A stretch of 63,073 bases of DNA from Bradyrhizobium sp. NAS96.2 (GCF_001908235.1 NZ_LGHK01000087.1:1-63073), one strand, 5' to 3'; positions 7,815-17,378 are shown, numbered from the stretch's first letter. Notes: generated from the letters alone by a model not told the origin. Numbers and translations: made by a program.

Positions 7815-8441
7815 ATGCCGCCGCGCAGCTATGTGAGCCCGGCGCGCAGCGCCGCCGCCGCCGAGACCCGCGAGCGCGTGATCGAGGCCGCTTCGCGCAC
7901 GCTGCGCGAAGGCGAGAGCATCGCGCGCTTCTCGCTGGATACGGTGGCGAAGGCCGCGGGCGTGACGCGGCTGACGGTCTACAACCAGTTCGGCTCGCGG
8001 CGCGGGCTGCTCGAGGCCGTGTTCGACGAGATCGCGCGCCACGGCGGCCTGCATCAGCTCGCCGACGCCATGACGATAGCCGATCCGCGCGCCGCGCTCG
8101 ATCGCATGGTCGAGATCTTCTGCGGCTTCTGGAGCCGCGATACTGCGGTCGGGCGCCTGCACGACGCGATGGCGACCGATCCCGAATTCGCCGAAGCGGT
8201 GCGCGAGCGCAACGAGCGCCGCCGCCGCGGCGTCACCGCATTGATCGACCGCATCGCGGCCAAGGGTGCATCTCCACAGGCCCGCAAGGATGCCGTCGAC
8301 CTGATCTTCGCGCTGACGAGCTATCCGACCTTCGCCTCGCTGAGCTCCGCCGGGCGGTCGCGGGATGAGGTCTGCCGGGTGGTGCAGACGGCCTGCCACG
8401 CGGCGCTGCAGCCGCTTACGCTCTCAAACCCGTCATCCTGA
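7815..8441 (+). CDS. TetR/AcrR-family transcriptional regulator
   Basis: 208 residues. The N-terminal helix-turn-helix is clear: RERVIEAASRTL, then FSLDTVAKAAGVTRLTVYNQF, followed by GSRRGLLEAVFDE. The C-terminal ligand domain is not assignable to a known inducer class. It is divergent from a small membrane protein gene, and a perfect 15-bp palindrome lies between them at 7772-7786. The likely target is that gene plus itself. AAGG lies 7 bases before the ATG. Confidence 0.88.
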   Translation: MPPRSYVSPARSAAAAETRERVIEAASRTLREGESIARFSLDTVAKAAGVTRLTVYNQFGSRRGLLEAVFDEIARHGGLHQLADAMTIADPRAALDRMVEIFCGFWSRDTAVGRLHDAMATDPEFAEAVRERNERRRRGVTALIDRIAAKGASPQARKDAVDLIFALTSYPTFASLSSAGRSRDEVCRVVQTACHAALQPLTLSNPSS

Positions 8442-8455
8442 GCACCGTTCATCGC

Positions 8456-8541
8456 CGTCATTGCGAGGAGCGAAGCGACGAAGCAATCCATCGCTCCGCA
8501 CACGCGGTGAAATGGATTGCTTCGCTTCGCTCGCAATGACG
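8456..8541. repeat. REP-like hairpin, family A, copy 1
   Basis: Starts CGTCATTGCGAGGAGCGAAG and ends with the inverted TTCGCTTCGCTCGCAATGACG. Copies occur at 17379-17461 and 60151-60236. It lies between convergent genes. Confidence 0.8.
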
Positions 8542-8563
8542 TCGACGGAGCAAAGCTCGTCGG

Positions 8564-8965
8564 CTACCCCACCTTGAACTTGCTGTAGGCTTCGCGCGTC
8601 GCGATGATGACGTGCTCCTCGCAGCCGTTGCGGCGGTGCGGGTCGCAGCGGTTTTCGTAGTCGGCCGAGGTCATCATGTCGAGGAAATCAGCAACACTCG
8701 GGTAATACACCAGCGCGAGGTAGTCCCAGCGCTGGCCGGCCGGCTCGCCCAGCGCGACTGTCTCGGCGCTGCCGGTCCACAGCAGCGTGCCGCCGCGCGC
8801 CTTGATCATCGGGACGGTGAGCGCGCTGTAGCGCAGATAGGCATCCCAGCCCGAGCCGTCGCCGTCGAGCGACCGTTTGCGAAATCGCATCAGATTGACC
8901 ATCACGACCGGAGCCTCTTGATCCAGTTCGCTCAGGCCTTTGACGTTCAGGAGATCGACACCCAT
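8564..8965 (-). CDS. DUF1330-family protein
   Basis: 133 residues. The fold is suggested by VVMVNLMRFRKRSLDGDG near residues 20-38, a central Y-rich strand RWDYLALVYYPSVADFLDMM and a C-terminal basic segment, a pattern seen in DUF1330 and related ferredoxin-like small proteins. The ATG at 8965 is preferred over an earlier TTG, since GGGAG lies 7 bases before it. No signal peptide is present. It is a single gene; the biochemical role of the family is not established. Confidence 0.75.
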   Translation of the reverse strand: MGVDLLNVKGLSELDQEAPVVMVNLMRFRKRSLDGDGSGWDAYLRYSALTVPMIKARGGTLLWTGSAETVALGEPAGQRWDYLALVYYPSVADFLDMMTSADYENRCDPHRRNGCEEHVIIATREAYSKFKVG

Positions 8966-9098
8966 CCACCGGCTCCCGCCCAAGGTCGCATCAGTCCGGG
9001 CCGGGTCGGTCCGGCCGCTAACATTATGTCACATCGCGGGACTACCCTGAACTGCTGGCAGGCCGTAAGCTCGCTACCCGATCTCGGAGGTCAATGCC

Positions 9099-9944
9099 GT
9101 GATGACCCTTCCCGAACTTGCGGCCGACGCGCTCGGCAAATTCCTCGGCGAATACATGCAGCGCCGCTTCGGCTCCTCGCAGACCCAGCTGGTGGAGATG
9201 GTGCCCTCGATCGCCCGGATCGCGATCGAATGCATCGGCAACAGCGACGCGCTCTACCACAATGTCGAGCACACGATGCTGGTGACGCTCGCCGGTCACG
9301 ACATCCTGCGCGGCCGCGCGCTGCACTCGCACATGAGCGCCGAGGATTATGCGCATGTCATCATCGCCTGCCTCACCCACGACATCGGCTATGTGCGCGG
9401 GCTGTTCGATGCCGACGACCAGAACGGCTATCTGGTCGCTGCCGATGGCCGCAAGGTGATCCTGCCGCGCGGCTCGTCGGATGCGGCGCTGATGTCCTAT
9501 CACGTCGACCGCTCGAAGATCTTCGTGATGGAGCGGCTCAAGGGCGTCGCGCTGCTCGACAAGGAGCGCATCGCGCGCGCCATCGAGGGCACACGCTTTC
9601 CGCAGAGCGCGCCGGACGGGAATGAGGAGTTCGGAGAGGAGGCCATCCTGCTGCGGGCCGCCGATCTGATCGGCCAGCTCGGCGATCCGCATTACATCCG
9701 CAAGGCCAACGCGCTGTACATCGAATTCGAGGAGGCCGGACTGAACCGCCAGCTCGGCTACGATTCGCCGGCCGATCTCGTCGACCTCTATCCGCGCTTC
9801 TACTGGGACAGCGTCGCGCCGCATGTTCAGAAGGCGATCCGCCACCTCAACATCACCTCAAGCGGGCGGCAATGGATCGCCAATCTCTACAGCAACGTGT
9901 TTCGCGCCGAGCGCGACATCTCGCTGTCGGGACCGCAGAAATAG
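9099..9944 (+). CDS. HD-domain metal-dependent phosphohydrolase-like protein
   Basis: 281 residues with a metal-binding HD motif set: H54 and H58 in YHNVEHTMLV, H94-D95 in CLTHDIGY, and further acidic residues. The spacing fits HD/PDEase-type phosphohydrolases, so nucleotide or cyclic-nucleotide hydrolysis is possible; the true substrate is unknown. GGAGG at 9086-9090 is 8 bases before a GTG (9099) and 11 before an ATG (9102), so either start is possible. It has no membrane segments and stands alone, with a large palindromic repeat downstream. Confidence 0.8.
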   Translation: MMTLPELAADALGKFLGEYMQRRFGSSQTQLVEMVPSIARIAIECIGNSDALYHNVEHTMLVTLAGHDILRGRALHSHMSAEDYAHVIIACLTHDIGYVRGLFDADDQNGYLVAADGRKVILPRGSSDAALMSYHVDRSKIFVMERLKGVALLDKERIARAIEGTRFPQSAPDGNEEFGEEAILLRAADLIGQLGDPHYIRKANALYIEFEEAGLNRQLGYDSPADLVDLYPRFYWDSVAPHVQKAIRHLNITSSGRQWIANLYSNVFRAERDISLSGPQK

Positions 9945-9974
9945 GTAGCTAGAACCACGCAAAAAGAACTGTCC

Positions 9975-10131
9975 CCGTCATCCCCGCGCAAAGGCTTCGC
10001 CTTTGCCGCTGGAGGAGCGGCGAAGCCGCGTCTCGAAGGATGTACGGCTACCAGCCGGGCCGTACATCCTTCGAGGCTCGCTCCGCTGCACCTCCAGCGG
10101 CAAAGGCGAAGCCTTTGCGCGGGGATGACGG
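9975..10131. repeat. Long intergenic inverted repeat, family C
   Basis: A near-perfect palindrome of about 155 bases. CCGTCATCCCCGCGCAAAGG begins the left arm and the inverse ends the right arm; GCCTTTGCCGCTGGAGG and its inverse lie inside, with a GTACATCCTTCGAGG core. A related shorter copy is at 25000-25074. It fills most of the 326-bp gap (9945-10270) before the second EamA gene. Confidence 0.85.
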
Positions 10132-10270
10132 AATCAATTCCGTCACTCGGCCCCCTTGCAGGCGATTACACATTGGCGGTGCAGCAACCTCGTGACACCG
10201 CCGCGCATGGCTCCAATCCGCTCTTTCGTCTTGTGGCGGCGGCGGATTCGGGCACAACATCCACCAGATA

Positions 10271-11230
10271 ATGACCGCTTTGCCCGCACCTGCCACAACC
10301 CCGCGCCGCACCCCGCTGCACTGGCTCAACAACCAGCCCTATCTGCTGCTCAGCCTGACGTCGCTGTTCTGGGCTGCCAATATCGTGCTGGCGCGACATG
10401 TCGGCAGCCATGTGCCGCCGGTCACCCTGACCACGATCCGCTGGTTCGGCGTGTTTCTGATCCTGTTGCCATTCGCCTGGCCGCATCTGAAGGAGGACTG
10501 GCCGAAGTTGCGCAGGGCGCTGCCGCTGATGCTGCTGCTCTCCGCGGTCGGCTTCGCGTTCAACAACGCGATCTCCTACTGGGCGATGCAATATACCGAG
10601 GCGCTGAACGCGCTGCTGATCCAGTCGGCGGGACCACTGTTCGTGGCGCTGTGGTCGCTGATTCTGTTCGGCGTCCGGCTGACGCCGGCGCAGCTTGCCG
10701 GCATCGCGATCTCGCTGGCTGGCGTGCTGACCATCATCCTGCGCGGCGACTTCTCGGCGCTCGCCAGCATCAGCCTCAACCGCGGTGACATCATGTTCGG
10801 CGCCTCGCTGGTGTCGTTCGGGCTCTATTCGGCGCTGATCCCGCGGCGGCCGAAAATCCATCAGCTCTCGCTGATCTCGTTCACCACCTGCTGTGGTGCG
10901 CTGATGCTGCTGCCGGTGGCTGTCTGGGAATTCGTCAATGGCGTGACGCTGAAGCTCGACGTTCTGACGTTTGCCACGCTGGGCTACACGCTGATCTTCC
11001 CGTCCACGCTCGCCTATCTGTTCTTCAACCGCGGCATCGCATTGATCGGCCCGAACCGCGCGGCGCCGTTCTTCCATCTGGTGCCGGTGTTCGGCTCGGC
11101 GATGGCGATCCTGCTGCTCGGCGAGACGCTCGCGCCGTTCCATCTGATCGGCTACGCGCAGGTGCTGGCCGGCGTCATCATTGCTTCGCGGCAGGGATCA
11201 GCTCAAGGATCAGCCAAAGGATCGGTGTAG
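10271..11230 (+). CDS. EamA/DMT-superfamily transporter, paralogue 2
   Basis: 319 residues with about ten membrane segments in two EamA repeats. It mirrors the gene at 4088-5017 along its length: NNQPYLLLSLTSLFWAAN at the start and LFFNRGIALIGPNRAAPFFH in the second repeat. The C-terminus carries a short Ser/Gly/Gln tail (QGSAQGSAKGS) not found in paralogue 1, coded by an imperfect short tandem repeat near 11203-11227. The ribosome-binding site is weak. A metabolite exporter is likely; the substrate is unknown. Confidence 0.87.
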   Translation: MTALPAPATTPRRTPLHWLNNQPYLLLSLTSLFWAANIVLARHVGSHVPPVTLTTIRWFGVFLILLPFAWPHLKEDWPKLRRALPLMLLLSAVGFAFNNAISYWAMQYTEALNALLIQSAGPLFVALWSLILFGVRLTPAQLAGIAISLAGVLTIILRGDFSALASISLNRGDIMFGASLVSFGLYSALIPRRPKIHQLSLISFTTCCGALMLLPVAVWEFVNGVTLKLDVLTFATLGYTLIFPSTLAYLFFNRGIALIGPNRAAPFFHLVPVFGSAMAILLLGETLAPFHLIGYAQVLAGVIIASRQGSAQGSAKGSV

Positions 11231-11254
11231 CGCTAGCTGACGCCGAGGATCTGG

Positions 11255-12210
11255 CTAGCCCACCTTGCGCAAGCCGGCGGAATTGCGTGGTGAATGTGGC
11301 TTTGCCGCCAGCGTGTCCGTGATGAAGTCGATGAACCGCCTCACTTTGGCCGGCACGTGGCTACGCGAGGCGTAGTAGACGTAGAGCGGAAAGCGCTCGT
11401 CGGGCCAGTCCGGAAACAGCTCGATCAGCGCGCCGCTCTTCAGGTGATCGTCGAGCCCGATATCGATCACCTGCGCAATCCCGAAGCCGGCCAGGCACGC
11501 GCCGAGCTTGGTTCCTGAATCGGTCACGGTGAGCCGTCCGTTGACCGCGACCGGCACGACCTCGCCGCCGCGCCAGAACTCCCAGTCGAAGGGGCGTCCG
11601 GTCGCCGCATCGATTGCATGGATGCACTGATGGTCGCGGCTCGCCAGTTCCCGCGGATCAAGCGGCCGGCCGTGTCGTTCGAGATAGATCGGCGAGGCCA
11701 CGGTGAGCACGCGCGCATCGAGCACGCGGCGCGCAATCAGCGCCGACGGCGCCGGCTCGCCGAAACGCACCGCCAGGTCGAAGCCGTCGCTGACCAGGTC
11801 CGCGATCCGGTCGCGGGTCTCGATACGCAGTTCCATGCCCGGATTCTGCAGCAGGAACTCGCTCAGCTTCGGCGACAGCACCATGCGGGAGAACAGCGGG
11901 TCGACATTGACCCGCAGCCTGCCGCGGACCGCATCGCGCGATTTCGAGGTCTCCGCCGCCGCCTCGCCGATCCCGGCCAGATGCGCGGCAACGCGCTCGA
12001 CCAGCGCGCGTCCTTCCTCGGTGAGCTCGACGGCGCGGCTCGTGCGGTGAACCAGCCTGGCATCGAGCGCGCCTCGAGCTTTGCGATCGCCTTGCTCACA
12101 CCGGATTGGGTCATGCCGAGCCGTTCGGCGGCGCGGCCAAAACTGCGCGCATCCGCCAGCGCCGCGAGGACCACCAGGCCGCCAACCAGCCGACCGTCAA
12201 CTTCATCCAT
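11255..12210 (-). pseudogene. LysR-family regulator interrupted by a one-base frameshift
   Basis: Two frames together make a full LysR protein of about 317 residues. The first (from 12210) carries the helix-turn-helix FGRAAERLGMTQSGVSKAI up to KLEAR. The natural continuation (DARLVHRTSRAVELTEEGR) lies one frame away and joins the second frame (to 11255), which holds the ligand-binding domain with GVRF-type segments and ends FITDTLAAK. The break is at about 12063-12070, where one base appears to be missing. It is divergent from a SnoaL-like gene, its likely target. Either the gene is recently inactivated or the base was lost in sequencing; both halves are otherwise intact with no further stops. 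Confidence 0.8.
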
Positions 12211-12346
12211 GCCGATGCCTCTCAGTCATCCAAGAGATGACCGCCCAGTCGTAGCACTCCGCCACCATATCGGCCACTGTTGGCGCAGATCACCGGTTCG
12301 ATCCGGTGCGGCCACCACCACATCATCGCCCCAAGGAGATTTTGCA

Positions 12347-12730
12347 ATGAGCGACATCCAGGCCATCGCATCCGCGATCGATGGATATTTCGACCTGATG
12401 TATGACGTCGACGACAGCCGGTTCCGCGACGTCTTCTCCGATGCCTGCATCGTGCACGGCATCCGGGACGGCAAGCACACGGTGCGGTCGGCCGCGGAAT
12501 TCCGCGACTTCATCCGCAGCCGTCCGTCGCCGGCATCGATGAAATCGCCACGCGAGGAGGGCATCATCAGCATCGACCAGACCGCGCCCGATCTGGCCAT
12601 CGCCAAGGTGCGCGTCAGGAACGGCCAGACCGGCTTCATCGACCATCTCGTGTTTCATCGGATCGACGGCCGCTGGCTCATCACCACCAAGGCTTTTCAC
12701 GTCGCGCAGGTCTTCCCGGCGGGATCGTAA
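12347..12730 (+). CDS. SnoaL/NTF2-like small protein
   Basis: 127 residues with the alpha+beta barrel pattern of nuclear transport factor 2-like/SnoaL-like proteins: a helical start IASAIDGYFDLMYDVDDSRF, a central strand region and a C-terminal FHRIDGRWLITTKAFHV. These folds act as isomerases, hydrolases or ring-hydroxylating accessory proteins; the substrate is unknown. AAGGAG lies 9 bases before the ATG. It is divergent from the broken LysR gene, so it was probably under its control. Confidence 0.8.
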   Translation: MSDIQAIASAIDGYFDLMYDVDDSRFRDVFSDACIVHGIRDGKHTVRSAAEFRDFIRSRPSPASMKSPREEGIISIDQTAPDLAIAKVRVRNGQTGFIDHLVFHRIDGRWLITTKAFHVAQVFPAGS

Positions 12731-12827
12731 CGTTCCGCCGGCGCGCCCGAGAGTTCGTCGGCGGCTCAAACGCGAATGCCGGGCCAAGGCCCGGGCATCG
12801 TGATCATGTCGATTGATCGCGCCGGTC

Positions 12828-14513
12828 TTACGCCGCACGGACCTTCTGCAGGAACTCGTCGACCGCGTTGCGCAGCATGCCGGACTGGGTGTCGAGCTCG
12901 CGTGCGTTCGACAGCACGTCGCCCGCGGCGGTGCCGGTGGCGGCGGCGGCGGTGGTGACGCCGCCGATATGGGCGGAGATCTCGCTCGAGCCGGCGGCGA
13001 CCTGCTGGATGTTGCGCGCGATTTCGCGCGTCGCATCGCCCTGCTGGTCGATCGCGGTCGAGATCGACGCCGTGATCTCGCTCATCTGCGCGATGGTCGC
13101 GGTGATGCCGCCGATCGAGGTCACCGCCTCGCCGGTGGAAGCCTGCATCGCGGCGACCTGTGCCGAGATCTCCTCGGTCGCCTTCGCGGTCTGGTTGGCC
13201 AGCGCCTTCACCTCAGAGGCGACCACCGCGAAGCCGCGGCCGGATTCGCCGGCACGCGCCGCCTCGATGGTGGCGTTGAGCGCGAGCAGATTGGTCTGCG
13301 CCGCGATCGAGTGGATCAGCTTGACCACCTCGCCGATCTTCTCGGCGCCGGTGGACAGCGCCTGAACGGTCGCGTTGGTGCGCTCGGCATCGGCGACCGC
13401 CTTACTTGCGACCTCGCTGGAGCGCGCCACCTGGCGGGAGATTTCCGCAACCGAGCTGGAGAGCTCTTCGGCAGCCGCGGCGACGGTGCCGACATTGTTG
13501 GAGGCGCTGTCGGATGCAGCGCCGACGGTCGCAGCACGTGCGCTGGCGTCGCTGGCAGTTGCGGTCATCGACTGCGCCGTGGTCTGCATGCCGGCGGCGG
13601 CGGAAGCCACCGTGCGGACGATACCGTTCACGCTGCGCTCGAAATCGCTCGCGATATTCTCCATCGCGTTGCGACGATCGGATGCGGCGCGCGCCTGAGT
13701 CTCGGCCTCGGCCTGCTCGAGGCCGCGGATGCGGATCGCATTGTCCTTGAAGATCTGAACGGTCGCCGCCATCCCGCCGACCTCATCGCCGCGGCCGACG
13801 CCCGGGATGTCGCCGTCGAGCTTGCCGTCGGCAATGTCGCGCATGCGGCTGCCGAGCAGATTGAGCGGCCGCGAGATGCTGCGACCGATCAGCCAGGCGA
13901 CCGAGCCGGAAACGATGCCGATGCCGAGGATCGCAAGGCCGAGCAGCCAGGCGATCGGCCGCATCTTGGCGTCGATATCCTCGAGATAGGCGCCGGTGCC
14001 GAGATACATGTCGAAGCCGGGGACTGCGACGGCATAGCCGAGCTTGTGGATCGGCGTCTCCTGGCCCGGCTTCACATAATCATAGAACAGCAGGATCTCG
14101 CCCTTGGCCTTCACGCCGTCCATCAGTTCCTGCGAGAGCTTGCGGCCATTGGTCACGACGTCCATGCGGTTGGTTCCGACCTGCTTCGGATCGGGCGCCA
14201 GCACCGTGATGCCGTTATAGTCGGTGCCGAACAGATAGCCGGCGCCGTTGTCATAGGTCATGGAGTTGGCGCGCTTGCCGAACTCGGCCAGCGCAGCCTC
14301 CTTGGTCATCTTGCCGGCGTCGACTTCCTTCTTCAGGCCTGCCGCCATGTTCTTCGCCATCTCGACGATGGCCTTGGCCTGGTCGATGCGAGCATTTGTC
14401 ATCTCACGCTGCATCAAATGACCGGCGAGAATGCCGGCCGTGCACAGACCAAGGAGGGTCACCCCCACCAGAATGCCGAGCTTGGGGGTGATCTTCAGAT
14501 TTGACAGCTTCAC
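12828..14513 (-). CDS. Methyl-accepting chemotaxis protein with single Cache sensor
   Basis: 561 residues. One N-terminal membrane helix (about 10-32), a periplasmic Cache-type sensor (about 35-170, containing YLFGTDYNGITVLAPDPK and FDMYLGTGAYLEDID), a second membrane helix (about 175-195), a HAMP linker and a long cytoplasmic signalling domain. The conserved hairpin tip with QTNLLALNATIEAARAGE is present. A GTG at 14513 is chosen because GGAG lies 8 bases upstream and it places the first membrane helix near the N-terminus; an ATG-opened frame extends 19 codons further. It should sense a small molecule, perhaps an organic acid as in related Cache receptors. No C-terminal CheR-binding pentapeptide is seen. 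Confidence 0.93.
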   Translation of the reverse strand: MKLSNLKITPKLGILVGVTLLGLCTAGILAGHLMQREMTNARIDQAKAIVEMAKNMAAGLKKEVDAGKMTKEAALAEFGKRANSMTYDNGAGYLFGTDYNGITVLAPDPKQVGTNRMDVVTNGRKLSQELMDGVKAKGEILLFYDYVKPGQETPIHKLGYAVAVPGFDMYLGTGAYLEDIDAKMRPIAWLLGLAILGIGIVSGSVAWLIGRSISRPLNLLGSRMRDIADGKLDGDIPGVGRGDEVGGMAATVQIFKDNAIRIRGLEQAEAETQARAASDRRNAMENIASDFERSVNGIVRTVASAAAGMQTTAQSMTATASDASARAATVGAASDSASNNVGTVAAAAEELSSSVAEISRQVARSSEVASKAVADAERTNATVQALSTGAEKIGEVVKLIHSIAAQTNLLALNATIEAARAGESGRGFAVVASEVKALANQTAKATEEISAQVAAMQASTGEAVTSIGGITATIAQMSEITASISTAIDQQGDATREIARNIQQVAAGSSEISAHIGGVTTAAAATGTAAGDVLSNARELDTQSGMLRNAVDEFLQKVRAA

Positions 14514-14791
14514 GGGGATCTCCAGAAGAGGCGGGGAACGCGACGCGATTGGCGGATTGATTCCGCTCACCGTAATGTGAGACCCTTTACCTGATGGTTA
14601 CGGTGGTTCCCCGTAGTAGCCCGGAGAATCGGGCCGCGGACCAACCGGCAATTGTGGAGAGGACCACCCGGCTCGCGTACAAGTAGGCGAAGCGACGAAG
14701 CAAGCCGCGCTCGGAGAAGCAAGAAGATCAAGAAGCAAACCCAGCAAGAAGCAACAATCAAGAACAGAAGACCTCACATCGGGAGCAGACA

Positions 14792-15835
14792 ATGTCGAAA
14801 TTCAGGGTGGTGACGCCGAAGGGCGCAAGCTTCACGGTCGCCGGCGGCGGCTACGATTATGAGCGCGAGGCGCTCGATCCGATCGGCGCCGAGATCGTCG
14901 AGGCGCCGGCCAACGAGGCCGAATTCATCGCCGCTGCAAAGACCGCGGACGCGATCTACGCCAAGGGCATGCCGATCACCAAAGCGGTCATCGATGCGCT
15001 CGAGAACTGCAAGGTGATCACGCTCGGCAGCGTCGGCGTCGACTCCGTCGACGTGAAGGCCGCGACCGCGCGCGGCATCCCGGTCACCAACATCCCCGAC
15101 ACCTTCATCGAGGAGGTCGCCGACCACGCCATGATGCTGCTGCTCGCAAGCTTCCGCCGCCTGATCGAGCAGGACAAGATGGTGCGCAGCGGCCGCTGGG
15201 CCGAGGGCCGGCCGGCGCTGTTGAAGATTCCGCGGCTGATGGGCCAGACGCTCGGCTTCATCTCGTTCGGCCGCGTCGCCCGCGCGGTGGCCAAGCGCGC
15301 CGCGCCGTTCGGCCTTCGGATGATGGCCCACGATCCCTTCATCCAGGAAACGCTGATGTACGACCACGGCGTGATCCCCTCGACTTTGTCGGAGGTGCTG
15401 TCGCAGTCGGATTTCGTCTCGATGCACGCCCCGGCGCGGCCCGAAGTGCACCACATGCTGACCGAGAAGCATTTTCGCCAGATGAAAAAGTCGGCGATCT
15501 TCATCAACACCGGCCGCGGCGCCACCGTCGACGAGGAATCGCTGATCAAGGCGTTGCAGGAGGGCTGGATCGCCCACGCCGCGCTCGACGTGCTGGAAAA
15601 GGAACCGCCGTCGCACAACAACCCGATGCTCGGGATGGACAATGTTACCTTGACCGCCCACGTCGCCTCGGCATCGGCACGTTTTGACGAGGCGCGCAAG
15701 CGCCGCGTGGGCTACGAATTGTCACTAGTGCTGCAAGGCATGTGGCCGGTAAGCTGCGTCAACCCGTCGGTGCTGCAAAACACCGCGCTGCGCCGCTGGC
15801 AGCCCGTCAGTATGGATCGCGGTCCGAACAGCTGA
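14792..15835 (+). CDS. D-isomer-specific 2-hydroxyacid dehydrogenase (CtBP-like)
   Basis: 347 residues of the NAD-dependent D-2-hydroxyacid dehydrogenase family, the C-terminal-binding-protein-like subgroup. The dinucleotide loop LGFISFGRVARAVAKR (about 152-167) is a slightly unusual GxxxxGxxA form. NTGRGATVDEE is followed by the catalytic E in LEKEPPSHN and H in TAHVASAS. It lies upstream of an ABC importer with the same strand and 160 bases spacing, so it may act on the imported compound. GGGAG lies 8 bases before the ATG. Substrate unknown. Confidence 0.87.
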   Translation: MSKFRVVTPKGASFTVAGGGYDYEREALDPIGAEIVEAPANEAEFIAAAKTADAIYAKGMPITKAVIDALENCKVITLGSVGVDSVDVKAATARGIPVTNIPDTFIEEVADHAMMLLLASFRRLIEQDKMVRSGRWAEGRPALLKIPRLMGQTLGFISFGRVARAVAKRAAPFGLRMMAHDPFIQETLMYDHGVIPSTLSEVLSQSDFVSMHAPARPEVHHMLTEKHFRQMKKSAIFINTGRGATVDEESLIKALQEGWIAHAALDVLEKEPPSHNNPMLGMDNVTLTAHVASASARFDEARKRRVGYELSLVLQGMWPVSCVNPSVLQNTALRRWQPVSMDRGPNS

Positions 15836-15858
15836 GGCGGGACTACGCTTCTCGCGCG

Positions 15859-15881
15859 GAGGCCCGCTCGGTGCGGGCCTT
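15859..15881 (+). terminator. Hairpin after the dehydrogenase gene
   Basis: GGCCCGC, a TCGGT loop and GCGGGCC are followed by TTT. It lies 25 bases after the dehydrogenase stop and may reduce read-through into the ABC importer genes. Confidence 0.55.
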
Positions 15882-15997
15882 TCGCGCGGCGGCGTGCCGA
15901 GACCACAAGACCCTTCACCGGCGGCCAAACGCCGGGAAGAAAAGACGACAACGATACAAAACAACAACGAAACAATAAGAACGGGAGTGCGAACGAC

Positions 15998-17344
15998 ATG
16001 AAGTACGAGATCACGCGTCGCGACGCGCTGGCGCTGGGGGCATCCGCGGCAGCGCTGGCCGTCACCGGCGCTGCGGCGCAGGAGGCGTCGAAGGTCAAGG
16101 CTGCCGACGTGGCGGCGCCGTCGCTACCGATCGAGAAGGGCGCGACCCTGCGCATGCTGCGGCCGGTGCGCTTCGTGCAGGCCGACGAAGACGTGTTCCG
16201 CGCCAATGCCAAGCGCTTCACCGACAAGACCGGCGTCGAGGTCAAGGTCGACTTCGTCGGCTGGGAGGACATCAATCAGCAGACTGCGGTGACCTCGAAT
16301 TCCGGCGCCGGCCCCGACATCATCATCGGCTTTGGCGACGCGCCGCACATCTATATCGACAAGCTGATCGAACTGACCGACGTCGCCGACTATCTCGACA
16401 AGCGCTACGGCGGATGGCTCACGCTGGCAAAGCGCTACGGCATGCGCTCGAAGTCGAAGAGCTGGGTCGGCCTGCCGTTCGGCGCCTCCGGCGGCCCGCT
16501 GGTCTACCGCAAGTCGCTGGTCAATGCGGCCGGCTTCGACAAGGTGCCAGAAGACCACGCCGGCATCCTCGAACTCTGCAAGAAATTGAAGGCGGCCGGC
16601 AAGCCGGCGGGCTTCGCGCTCGGTAACGCCGTCGGCGACGGCAACGGCTTCGCCAATTGGCTGTTGTGGTCGCACAACGCCGCGCTGCTCGATGAGGAAG
16701 GCAACATCATCATCAACAGCAAGGAGACGATCGCCGCGCTGAAATATCTGAAGGAGCTCTATCCGACCTTCATCGCCGGCACGCCATCCTGGAACGACGT
16801 CTCCAACAACCGCGCCTACTCGTCGCAGGAGATCGGCCTGACCGCCAATGGCGTCTCGTTGTACTTCTCGCTGAAGAGCGATCCCGCCACCAAGGCCGTG
16901 GCCGACGACACCGAGCATCAGTTCCTGCCCAAGGGACTGGCGTCGAGCTCGCCGATGTCGGGCCTGACCCTGAACGCGATGGCGTTCAAGCACAGCCCGT
17001 ATCCGAATGCGGCGAAAGCGTTCCTGCAGTTCATGCTGGAGAAGGAGCAGTACGAGCCGTGGCTCAACGCCAACTCCGGCTACTGGTCGCAGCCGCTCGC
17101 GGCCTACGCCGACGCTGCGGTGTGGTCGGGCGATCCCAAGGTCTCGATCTTCAAGGAGACGATGAAGAGCGCCTATTACAACGGCTACAAGGGACCGATC
17201 TCGACCGCGACCGGTGCCGTCACCGCCGACTACGTGCTGGTGCAGATGTGCGCCTCGGTTGCGACCGATGCGGCAACGCCCGAGGCCGCCGCCGCGGAAG
17301 CCGAGCAGCGCGCCAAGCGGTACTTCCGCCGGCAGAACCGGTGA
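15998..17344 (+). CDS. ABC transporter sugar-type substrate-binding protein (Tat signal)
   Basis: 448 residues. The N-terminus TRRDALALGASAAALAV is a twin-arginine signal followed by a short hydrophobic segment and an A-A-Q cleavage region, so it is exported folded to the periplasm. The mature part is a type-1 carbohydrate-binding protein: AGPDIIIGFGDAPHIY near 106-121 and repeated W/Y-rich segments. Two permease genes follow. The missing ATPase must come from elsewhere. A GGGAG lies 10 bases before the ATG. Substrate unknown; a sugar, polyol or sugar acid is likely. Confidence 0.9.
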   Translation: MKYEITRRDALALGASAAALAVTGAAAQEASKVKAADVAAPSLPIEKGATLRMLRPVRFVQADEDVFRANAKRFTDKTGVEVKVDFVGWEDINQQTAVTSNSGAGPDIIIGFGDAPHIYIDKLIELTDVADYLDKRYGGWLTLAKRYGMRSKSKSWVGLPFGASGGPLVYRKSLVNAAGFDKVPEDHAGILELCKKLKAAGKPAGFALGNAVGDGNGFANWLLWSHNAALLDEEGNIIINSKETIAALKYLKELYPTFIAGTPSWNDVSNNRAYSSQEIGLTANGVSLYFSLKSDPATKAVADDTEHQFLPKGLASSSPMSGLTLNAMAFKHSPYPNAAKAFLQFMLEKEQYEPWLNANSGYWSQPLAAYADAAVWSGDPKVSIFKETMKSAYYNGYKGPISTATGAVTADYVLVQMCASVATDAATPEAAAAEAEQRAKRYFRRQNR

Positions 17345-17378
17345 CGGCGGTCATTGAACTGCGAAACCTTAAATCAAC

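Noticed and set aside
12776..12798. Hairpin between the SnoaL-like gene and the chemoreceptor
   Set aside because: The stem ATGCCGGGCC/GGCCCGGGCAT is present but no T run follows on either strand, so a terminator is not supported.
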